Shown here piece after piece: positions 12,059 to 17,815 of a stretch of 17,815 nucleotides of DNA (the stretch's first letter is position 1; every line of letters starts with the position of its first letter). Position numbers and translations under genes: made by a program. The stretch covers positions 1 through 17,815 of the forward strand of contig JAIRPA010000021.1 of the NCBI GenBank assembly GCA_031257235.1, read 5' to 3'. Under the pieces are notes generated by a model. The model ran no database searches. It had not been told where the DNA came from and saw nothing but the letters and a program-made list of their open reading frames with translations. Source of the DNA: Burkholderiales bacterium. GTDB lineage: Bacteria > Pseudomonadota > Gammaproteobacteria > Burkholderiales > Casimicrobiaceae.

Positions 12059-13129
12059 TTATCCGCCGATGTACGACATTTCTATTTTTTGAGCGGGGAG
12101 GACGGCTTTTTTTTGCGCGCGCAAAACGGAATATTGATCATTGCGTTGGTGCCAAAGAGCCACCAACATCGCCTCGATTTTTTCATCATCGACCGCCGTG
12201 TCGCCACGAAGCAAAGCGCGGGCATCAAAGCCGCCGCCGGAAAAGAGGCAGGAAAACAACATGCCGTTGGTCGAAAGGCGCATTCTTGTACAGTCTTGGC
12301 AAAAGGGCGCGGTCACGGAGGCGATGATGCCGATTTCTCCGCGTCCGTCTTTAAAGCGCCAGCGGCGGGCAACCTCGCCGCGATAATCCGGCGAGACGGG
12401 TTCGATCGGATAGCGTTCGTTGATCATGCGCACGAGAGAGTCGGCGGAAACAACGTCGTCCATCCGCCAACCGTTGGTCTGCCCGACATCCATAAACTCG
12501 ATGAAGCGCACGATGTGTTTTGTGCCCCTGAAATGCTCGACGATCGGCAACACGGCGTGTTCGTTCAACCCCTTTTTGACGACCGTGTTGATTTTGATCG
12601 AAGAGAACCCGGCGGCACTCGCGGCCTCAATGCCGGACAACACGGACGCCAGCGGAAAATCCACGTCGTTCATCATCCGAAACGTGGCGTCGTCCATCGC
12701 GTCCAAACTCACGGTCAAGCGGTTTAACCCGGCATCGCGCAACGCTTTGGCTTTTTTGGCAAGAATCGAGGCGTTGGTGGTCAGCGTTAAATCAATGGGG
12801 TGACGCGATAACAGCGCCACCAGATTTTCAACGTGGCGACGCAACAAAGGCTCGCCGCCGGTCAATCGGATTTTTTTGACGCCCAAACGCACGAAAATCC
12901 GCGCCAATCGGTCGATTTCTTCAAAACGCAGCAGTTCGTCGTGCGACAAAAAAGGGTGGTCTCGATCAAAGGCGTCTTTGGGCATGCAGTATCGACAGCG
13001 GAAATTGCAGCGATCCGTGACGGAAACGCGCAAATCGCGCAGGGGACGAGAAAAGGCATCCAAAAGGGGCGCGCGGTCATGGGTGATGCCGTGGTTATTC
13101 TGATTGTTGTCAGGCAGGTCGGGTTTCAT
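12059..13129 (-). CDS. moaA: GTP 3',8-cyclase MoaA
   Basis: A radical-SAM enzyme that starts molybdenum cofactor synthesis from GTP. In the 356-aa protein the N-terminal 4Fe-4S/SAM motif is CNFRCRYCMP (Cys41, Cys45, Cys48), the SAM-binding GGEP is at 91-94, the C-terminal second cluster uses Cys277, Cys280 and Cys294 (CQDCTRMRLST...LFSC), and the chain ends MSYIGG with the required Gly-Gly tail. ATG 13129 is preferred, with AGAGG nine bases upstream; a TTG two codons earlier is unlikely. A promoter-like sequence lies 30-60 bp upstream. The moaA-mobA pair, with mogA 2.5 kb away, suggests that the cell uses molybdoenzymes. Confidence 0.97.
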   Translation of the reverse strand: MKPDLPDNNQNNHGITHDRAPLLDAFSRPLRDLRVSVTDRCNFRCRYCMPKDAFDRDHPFLSHDELLRFEEIDRLARIFVRLGVKKIRLTGGEPLLRRHVENLVALLSRHPIDLTLTTNASILAKKAKALRDAGLNRLTVSLDAMDDATFRMMNDVDFPLASVLSGIEAASAAGFSSIKINTVVKKGLNEHAVLPIVEHFRGTKHIVRFIEFMDVGQTNGWRMDDVVSADSLVRMINERYPIEPVSPDYRGEVARRWRFKDGRGEIGIIASVTAPFCQDCTRMRLSTNGMLFSCLFSGGGFDARALLRGDTAVDDEKIEAMLVALWHQRNDQYSVLRAQKKAVLPAQKIEMSYIGG

Positions 13130-13158
13130 GGGCAAAAGCCTCTATCCACAAAGACCTC

Positions 13159-13188
13159 ATTATCCCAAAAAATAGGACAAATAGTAAA
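13159..13188 (-). promoter_or_regulatory. Candidate moaA promoter
   Basis: On the minus strand: TTTACT (13188-13183), an 18-bp spacer and GATAAT (13164-13159). The predicted start near 13152 gives a leader of about 23 nt containing the AGAGG site. This leader is too short for a molybdenum cofactor riboswitch. Confidence 0.45.
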
Positions 13189-13264
13189 ACCGTCTCAAAG
13201 GGCGTGTGCAAAAGAGCTCGGCGCGTGTTGCACATGTCTTGAATGTTGGGGAAAAGACGGTTTT
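13186..13264. other. Nested inverted repeats in the moaA divergent gap
   Basis: The outer arms are AAAACCGTCT (13186-13195) and AGACGGTTTT (13255-13264), a perfect 10-bp match. Nested within is a second stem, 13203-13211 pairing with 13228-13236 (TGTGCAA/TTGCACA plus one wobble and one C-G). No other repeat family of the window occurs here. It could be a structured RNA element, a terminator or a protein-binding site; nothing decides between them. The rest of the 309-bp gap 13130-13438 holds only candidate promoters. Confidence 0.5.
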
Positions 13265-13319
13265 TCCGATGACAAACAAAGCAATGCGTTAATCGTATGT
13301 AACAAACCACACTTACATC

Positions 13320-13349
13320 TTGATTCGGAGCGGCGTTTAGTGACATTAT
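13320..13349 (+). promoter_or_regulatory. Candidate promoter of the Ala/Pro-rich protein gene
   Basis: TTGATT (13320-13325), an 18-bp spacer and CATTAT (13344-13349) lie about 90 bp before the ATG at 13439. The match is moderate and there is no other support. Confidence 0.3.
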
Positions 13350-13438
13350 TGAGGTCTCCCTTATGTAAGCGACCGTAATTTTTGCGCGGTATCGCTAATG
13401 GCAACCCGTCGCAACCGCGATTATTCACAGGATGAACA

Positions 13439-14380
13439 ATGATGAATACTGACAAAAATGCTCCAATTCCTCAAATTGTCTCCCAACAAGACGACAAAAA
13501 CACGCCGAACCGTTTGTTGGCAACGCTGGAAGGTGATGCGTCGCCGGCAGAGGCTTCAAGCGAACAGGTCGCGGCAAAAAGCGCGATACCGAAAAAAAAC
13601 GTGGTGATCCCGGTTCTTCTGGTCGCGGTGGTGGCACTTTTTGTCGGCTGGCTTGCCATGCCCGGAAACGGACACAAAAATTCAAACCAAGTCGACACGG
13701 TGGTGGCGTCTGCCGGGGCGCCCGCGCCGGAGACTCCGCCCGCGGTTTCCGAAACGCAAGGCAAAATCACCACTCAGGTTGAGATTGTTCACGAAGAACC
13801 CAAAGCTGCGGATGCCTCGGTGAACGTCGAAACGATCAAAGATCGACCGGTGGCGACCGTGAATCTCGATTCCCCCGCACCGACGGCACGCACGGCAAAA
13901 TCGGCAGACCGCGCCGCGCCGCCCGCACTTGCATCGGCGCCTGCTCCCGCTCCTGCTCCTGCTCCGGCACCCGCCCCTGCGCCCGCGTCGGTTTCGTCTC
14001 CTGCTTCTGCTGCGCCCGCGCCTGCCGCTCCCGCGCCCGCGAAACCGACAAAGCCTTTTTTGGTGGCGTCGGCAGAACCGCTCCCGCCGTCCAAAGCCGC
14101 ACCCGTCAAGCGTGAGGCAAGCCCTGCCCAAAGCGCCGGAACGTCAAGCGAGTCGGCGCGCGTCAACGGCGGGAACACTCCCGTTTCGCCCTCCCAAGAT
14201 ACGGATCGCGCGATGTTGGTGACGCTTTTGGATGCGATGTATCAAAACGAGCGCCAAGAACAGCTCACCCGCTGTAAGAGCCTTTCCGGCGCCAATCGCG
14301 CTGACTGCCGCAAGAAGGTCTGCGACGATCTTTGGGGCAAAGTCCCCGAATGCCCCGCCAATCGGCGGTTTAAAGAGTAA
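13439..14380 (+). CDS. Anchored Ala/Pro-rich protein with four-Cys C-terminal domain
   Basis: I do not recognise this 313-aa protein as a known family. It has a cytoplasmic N-terminus (1-53), one membrane segment (about 54-74, VVIPVLLVAVVALFVGWLA), a long low-complexity Ala/Pro/Ser/Thr region with an (AP)n stretch (about 165-202), and a short C-terminal domain with four cysteines (279, 290, 295, 305; pattern C-x10-C-x4-C-x9-C) and DDLWGKVPEC. The topology (N-in, long Pro-rich stalk, periplasmic end) resembles proteins that reach across the periplasm, such as TonB-like or SPOR-like anchors, but neither domain is present. Two disulfides are plausible. AGGA lies six bases before the first of two adjacent ATGs. 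It is monocistronic, followed by a repeat locus with a terminator hairpin. Confidence 0.85.
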   Translation: MMNTDKNAPIPQIVSQQDDKNTPNRLLATLEGDASPAEASSEQVAAKSAIPKKNVVIPVLLVAVVALFVGWLAMPGNGHKNSNQVDTVVASAGAPAPETPPAVSETQGKITTQVEIVHEEPKAADASVNVETIKDRPVATVNLDSPAPTARTAKSADRAAPPALASAPAPAPAPAPAPAPAPASVSSPASAAPAPAAPAPAKPTKPFLVASAEPLPPSKAAPVKREASPAQSAGTSSESARVNGGNTPVSPSQDTDRAMLVTLLDAMYQNERQEQLTRCKSLSGANRADCRKKVCDDLWGKVPECPANRRFKE

Positions 14381-14389
14381 AAGGGAACG

Positions 14390-14652
14390 CCAAAAAGTAA
14401 AAACCATTCGCCCAAAAGTAAAAACCTACTTTTGGGCGGTGTTAATTTCCAAAAAAGTACGGGCAAAGCCCGATACTTTTTTGTGTAGGGGACGGACTTG
14501 TCCGTCCCGCTAAAGGCGCAAACCCCCGACTGCTTTGCAGTCACCCCCTTTCATAAAGGGGGCAGGATTTTGCGACTTCGTTTGCTTCGCAAACTGCGCG
14601 CAGAATGACGACCTCTGATCCCTGACCTCTGACCTCTGACCCCTGAACCCTG
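14390..14652 (+). repeat. Composite intergenic repeat, locus 7 (+ orientation)
   Basis: Modules in order are: a free left arm CGCCAAAAAGTA (14390-14401); a perfect inverted repeat CGCCCAAAAGTA with loop AAAACC (14409-14438); the bulged-A hairpin (14451-14482); GTAGGGG with palindrome GGGACGGAC-TT-GTCCGTCCC (14489-14508); GACTGC-TTT-GCAGTC and CCCCCTTT/AAAGGGGG hairpins (14516-14563); the ATTTTGCGACTTCG segment with hairpin GTTTGC-TTC-GCAAAC and CGCAGAATGACG (about 14567-14610); and five and a half CTGAnnn heptamers (14615-14652). This is the most complete + copy of the composite. Confidence 0.9.
14451..14482. terminator. Bulged-A bidirectional terminator hairpin, copy 6
   Basis: A6, GTA/TAC outer pairs, CGGGC/GCCCG inner pairs, loop AAA, unpaired A14473, T6. 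It lies 70 bp after the stop of the Ala/Pro-rich gene and upstream of the glycosyltransferase gene. The inner second pair is G-C, against A-T in copies 1, 2 and 5 and C-G in copies 3 and 4. Confidence 0.65.
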
Positions 14653-14658
14653 TTAAGA
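14629..14658 (+). promoter_or_regulatory. Candidate promoter using a heptamer as -35
   Basis: CTGACC (14629-14634, inside the heptamer array; 4 of 6 matches to TTGACA), an 18-bp spacer and TAAGAT (14653-14658), which starts at the base after the array ends. The predicted start near 14665 would leave a leader of about 7 nt. Confidence 0.35.
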
Positions 14659-14671
14659 TACGCAAAATTTT

Positions 14672-16369
14672 ATGCGCCGAGTCATGTTGTTATCTCCTTT
14701 TCTATCTCGAATCCGATTCCCAAGCGGCTTGCCTTTTTCTACAAGTGAAATAAAACAATTGGGGCTCGCGCTTTTTTGTTTGGTGTGGATTGCCATCGGG
14801 TTGACCGGACACGCGCCTTGGAAAACCGACGACGCGCGCACCATCGTCACCGCCGTCGAAATGGTCGAGCGTCACGATTATCTCGTCCCGTATTTTGTCG
14901 GCACCCCGCGTTTTGATTTCGGCGTCTTGGTGCCGCAACTCTCTGCCGCGTTCATTCATCTTTTTTCAAAGACCTCGTTGGCCGCGCACGACGCTGCTCG
15001 TCTTGCCGCAGGAATTTTCCTTTTTGTCACACTGCTTTTCACGGCGCTTGCCGCGCGACAATGGGACGACGCCACGCGGGAGGGGGCGCGTCAACGGTAT
15101 TGGCTTCCCATGTTTGTATTGATCGGCACCGTCGGGCTTTTTGACCGCGCGCATCAACTCTCGCCTTTAATCGGCGCGATGGCGGGCATGGCCATCGCTT
15201 TATACGGACTTGCCTTGATCCGAAAAAAACCCGGAACCGGCGGCGCGGTGTTTGCGTTTGCGGTGGTGGTCGCCACGCTTTCTTATCGTTATAGTATTTT
15301 GTGGTTGTTTTTCTGCGTCGCGCTTTTCTTGCCGATGCTTCACACGGATTGGCGAACGCGCGTGTATGCGTGGGCGATGGCGCTGGCTTTTGTATTGATT
15401 GTTTTATTGTGCGCGGCTTATCCGTTATGTATTTATTTGCGTTCGCCGGCATTGTTTTCTTTATGGGCAGAATCGCAAGCCGTTGGCTTTGACGCGTCGT
15501 CGATCGGCGCCAACACGACTTGGCTTTTGCGCAATATCTGGTGGGTGGCTTGCCCTTCGTGGATGTTGATCGGTTGGGCGTTTTGGATACGTGCGCGCGG
15601 GTTTAACGGCGGATGTCGCACGCCGTCGTTTTCGCTTTTTGCGTTGTCGAGCGCGGCCGCCCTTTTATATTTTATTGTGACGCCGGACATGCACACGATC
15701 GACGCGCTTATCTTTTTGGTGCCGTTCGCGCTTTTGGCGTCTGAGGAAATTGATTCTTTGCCGCGCGGCGGCTCGGCAGGTTTAGATTGGTTCGGTATTT
15801 TGACCTTTGGGCTTGCCGCGTGCGCATTGTGGTATTTCTGGTGGGATGCTTATATCAACGGATTGGGTTCTTACGCGGCAAAATTATTCCGTGACGCGCA
15901 AGCCGGGTATCACCCGACGTTTCGTTTACGCGCGGCTTCCGTCTCGTTGTTGTTGACGGTGTTGTGGGTGATGTTGGTGCGTCCTGCGCGGCAAAGCAGT
16001 CGTCGCGCGCTTTTGAATTGGGCGGCCGGCATGATGTTAATCAGCGGCATGGTGTCTACCATATGGATGCCGTATTTAGATTCAAGACGCAGTTACGAAG
16101 TGGTGGCCAAAGCCATCAGACCTTATACACTAAATCAATGCGTGAATACTTTAGGCATCAATGAAGCCACCCGCGCTATCTTTTATTACTATACCCGCGC
16201 AGACATTCTCCCGACCCGATTGATTGAAGATCGGATATGTTCACTCTTTTTGGCGCAGTCCAACAGCCCAACGGCCACGCCGATGAAAGGTTATACTTAT
16301 CTCACCACGGCGCGCCGATACGGTGATGATGACGAATACTATGTGCTTTACCGAAAGAACGACGAATGA
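14672..16369 (+). CDS. ArnT/PMT-like membrane glycosyltransferase
   Basis: A 565-aa polytopic protein with about 10-12 hydrophobic segments and a C-terminal soluble portion (about 480-565). The first external loop after segment 1 has the acidic pair in HAPWKTDDAR (Asp53-Asp54) and a downstream YLVPYFVGTPRFDFG---PQLSA motif, the layout of the GT-C ArnT/PMT family, which transfers sugars from undecaprenyl phosphate to lipid A or protein. The sugar and acceptor cannot be told from sequence. The ATG at 14672 has no Shine-Dalgarno; ATG 14684 is an alternative. The stop overlaps the obgE start (ATGA), so the two are translationally coupled. In many betaproteobacteria obgE follows rplU-rpmA, which is not the case here. 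Confidence 0.85.
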   Translation: MRRVMLLSPFLSRIRFPSGLPFSTSEIKQLGLALFCLVWIAIGLTGHAPWKTDDARTIVTAVEMVERHDYLVPYFVGTPRFDFGVLVPQLSAAFIHLFSKTSLAAHDAARLAAGIFLFVTLLFTALAARQWDDATREGARQRYWLPMFVLIGTVGLFDRAHQLSPLIGAMAGMAIALYGLALIRKKPGTGGAVFAFAVVVATLSYRYSILWLFFCVALFLPMLHTDWRTRVYAWAMALAFVLIVLLCAAYPLCIYLRSPALFSLWAESQAVGFDASSIGANTTWLLRNIWWVACPSWMLIGWAFWIRARGFNGGCRTPSFSLFALSSAAALLYFIVTPDMHTIDALIFLVPFALLASEEIDSLPRGGSAGLDWFGILTFGLAACALWYFWWDAYINGLGSYAAKLFRDAQAGYHPTFRLRAASVSLLLTVLWVMLVRPARQSSRRALLNWAAGMMLISGMVSTIWMPYLDSRRSYEVVAKAIRPYTLNQCVNTLGINEATRAIFYYYTRADILPTRLIEDRICSLFLAQSNSPTATPMKGYTYLTTARRYGDDDEYYVLYRKNDE

Positions 16370-17445
16370 AATTTATTGACGAAGCCTTTATCGAGGTTCA
16401 CGCCGGAGACGGCGGCAACGGCGCCGCCTCGTTTCGGCGCGAAAAGTTTATTCCCAAAGGCGGGCCTGACGGCGGAGACGGGGGGCGCGGCGGCAGTATT
16501 TATATGATTGCCGATCGCAACATCAATACATTGGTCGATTATCGCTTTTTAAAAATCTTTCGCGGCGCGCGCGGAGAAAACGGTCGCGGCGCAGATCAAT
16601 ACGGTCGCGGCGGGGAAGACAAAATCTTGCGCGTGCCGGTCGGTACGGTGATTTCCGACGCGGAAACGGGCGAGCACATCGCGGATTTGTCGAGCGATCA
16701 GGCGCGCGCCTGCGTGGCGCAAGGCGGTCGCGGCGGCTGGGGAAATTTGCACTATAAGTCCAGCACCAACCGCGCGCCGCGTCAATTCCAGCCCGGCGAA
16801 AAAGGCGAATCTAAAAGACTTCATTTGGAATTAAAAGTCTTGGCGGATGTCGGGCTTTTTGGCATGCCCAATGCCGGCAAGTCCACCTTGATCCGCGCCG
16901 TCTCTGCCGCACGTCCTAAAGTTGCCGACTATCCTTTTACAACATTAGCCCCCTCTTTAGGCGTGGTGCGTGTCGATATAGACCGCAGTTTTGTGATGGC
17001 CGACATTCCGGGGTTGATTGAGGGTGCGGCAGACGGTGCGGGGTTGGGGCATCAGTTTTTGCGTCACTTACAACGAACCCGTCTTTTGTTGCACGTGATT
17101 GACATTGCGCCGTTTGATCCTGAAGTCAACACGCTCAAAGAGGCGCGCGCCATCGTCAACGAATTAAAACGCTACGATGAAGCGCTTTTTGAAAAACCGC
17201 GCTTTTTGGTGTTAAACAAAATCGACCGCCTTGACCCCAAAGAACGCGAGAAGGTCGTCAAAAAAATTGTTTCGGGGCTCAAGTGGAAAGAACCTTTTTT
17301 TGCGGTCAGCGCGATTAACGCCGAGGGTTGTCGTGCCTTGGTTTTTGCCATCGATGAATGGCTGACTCAACATCCTGTCGATCTTGCGCCGGAAAAAGAG
17401 CCGGACGATCAACCGGTTGTTTTAACGCCGCGCCCCATTGACTAA
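16366..17445 (+). CDS. obgE: GTPase Obg
   Basis: Obg (CgtA) is an essential GTPase of late 50S ribosome assembly and stress response. The 359-aa protein has the glycine-rich Obg fold (1-158, e.g. GDGGNGAASFRREKFIPKGGPDGGDGGRGG) and a G domain with GMPNAGKST (166-174), the switch segment YPFTT (189-193), DIPGLIEGA (213-221), NKID (284-287) and SAI (315-317). The short acidic C-terminus (EKEPDDQP...) stands in for the longer tail of E. coli and there is no OCT domain. The second residue of the P-loop is Met instead of the usual Phe (GFPNAGKS). It starts in the stop codon of the glycosyltransferase and proB begins two bases after its stop. Confidence 0.97.
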   Translation: MKFIDEAFIEVHAGDGGNGAASFRREKFIPKGGPDGGDGGRGGSIYMIADRNINTLVDYRFLKIFRGARGENGRGADQYGRGGEDKILRVPVGTVISDAETGEHIADLSSDQARACVAQGGRGGWGNLHYKSSTNRAPRQFQPGEKGESKRLHLELKVLADVGLFGMPNAGKSTLIRAVSAARPKVADYPFTTLAPSLGVVRVDIDRSFVMADIPGLIEGAADGAGLGHQFLRHLQRTRLLLHVIDIAPFDPEVNTLKEARAIVNELKRYDEALFEKPRFLVLNKIDRLDPKEREKVVKKIVSGLKWKEPFFAVSAINAEGCRALVFAIDEWLTQHPVDLAPEKEPDDQPVVLTPRPID

Positions 17446-17447
17446 CC

Positions 17448-17815
17448 ATGAGTCCGATGAATACTCCCGTAGCGTCCCTTTTTTCTGACGCCAAAAGAAT
17501 CGTGATTAAGGTCGGGTCGAGCTTGGTCACCAATGACGGTAAAGGGCTTGCTTTAGACGCCATCAACCGGTGGGCAAAAGAGATTGCGCATTTGGCGTCG
17601 CTCCATAAAGAAATACTCTTGGTGTCTTCCGGCGCGATTGCGGAAGGGGTGAAGCGATTGGGCTGGGCGCAACGCCCCACCGCCATGCACGAGTTACAAG
17701 CCGCCGCCGCCGTGGGGCAGATGGGTTTGATTCACGCCTATGAAACGGCTTTTGCCCAATACGGTTTGCGCACCGCGCAAATACTATTAACTCACGAAGA
17801 CTTATCCAACCGTCG
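17448..17815 (+). CDS. proB: Glutamate 5-kinase ProB (5' part, cut by the window end)
   Basis: ProB phosphorylates glutamate in the first step of proline synthesis. The open frame runs off the right edge; 122 codons are visible. The amino acid kinase motifs are present: KRIVIKVGSSLVTNDGKGL (about 17-35), the VSSGAIAEGVKRLG loop (about 60-73), AAAAVGQMGLIHAYE and TAQILLTHEDLSNR. The ATG at 17448 lies two bases after the obgE stop; a second ATG three codons later (17457) is possible, and neither has an obvious Shine-Dalgarno, consistent with coupling to obgE. The obgE-proB order is typical of betaproteobacteria. Confidence 0.95.
   Translation, partial: MSPMNTPVASLFSDAKRIVIKVGSSLVTNDGKGLALDAINRWAKEIAHLASLHKEILLVSSGAIAEGVKRLGWAQRPTAMHELQAAAAVGQMGLIHAYETAFAQYGLRTAQILLTHEDLSNR

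Noticed and set aside
12020..12727. Long plus-strand open frame (235 aa) opposite moaA
   Set aside because: It is antisense to a secure moaA with all cluster cysteines; the protein has no family features and such frames are usual in GC-rich DNA.
13130..13264. Molybdenum cofactor riboswitch upstream of moaA
   Set aside because: The best promoter gives only a 23-nt leader and I cannot match the known motif; the structure is reported simply as nested inverted repeats.
13682..14178. Arg/Gly-rich minus-strand frames opposite the Ala/Pro-rich gene
   Set aside because: They are the complement of Ala/Pro codon repeats; low complexity, no start signals.

Overview
The window looks like a chromosomal segment of a Gram-negative bacterium, most likely a betaproteobacterium (Burkholderiales-like). 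Three things support this. RecA carries the loop-1 pattern GD-x-LPGLQARLMSQ and the [26 protein letters not shown] region that I associate with betaproteobacteria. The order obgE-proB is usual in that class. Outer-membrane functions are present (autotransporter barrel, NlpD-type lipoprotein, Hcp). The class call rests on memory of protein families, not on a search. Most of the window is GC-rich, but the block at about 1.6-3.5 kb is clearly AT-rich.

Layout. (1) 1-1313 (+) is the C-terminal part of an autotransporter with an in-frame 18-bp minisatellite. (2) 4049 to 1629 (-) is a four-gene cassette: an orphan Hcp (type VI secretion tube protein), an unrecognised 165-aa protein and two paralogous TPR lipoproteins, closed by an ordinary intrinsic terminator. 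(3) recA (-) and an nlpD-like amidase-activator gene (+) are divergent. (4) metB (cystathionine gamma-synthase) is on +. (5) A HigB/HigA-type toxin-antitoxin pair lies on -, with a possible leaderless promoter. (6) plsY-darP-mogA form a minus-strand operon and moaA-mobA another; mogA, mobA and moaA all act in molybdenum cofactor synthesis. (7) A secreted or anchored Ala/Pro-rich protein with a four-Cys C-terminal domain is on +. (8) An ArnT/PMT-like membrane glycosyltransferase, obgE and the start of proB form a tightly coupled + operon. No tRNA, rRNA, CRISPR array or insertion-sequence transposase was seen.

The most unusual feature lies between the genes. Seven intergenic regions, about 1.5-2 kb in total, are built from the same small set of palindromic modules. 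They occur in a fixed order, in either orientation, and are usually bordered by arrays of a degenerate 7-bp unit (TCAGnnn). One module is an A/T-flanked hairpin that reads as a bidirectional intrinsic terminator. Its six copies show compensatory base-pair changes, including three different Watson-Crick pairs at one position, while a GGC-AAA-GCC-type apex and a single bulged A stay constant. This hairpin is found only in gaps that contain a gene 3' end and is absent from both divergent gaps. The heptamer arrays abut or overlap stop codons, start codons and putative promoters, and repeat fragments appear to encode the last codons of mobA and of the antitoxin.
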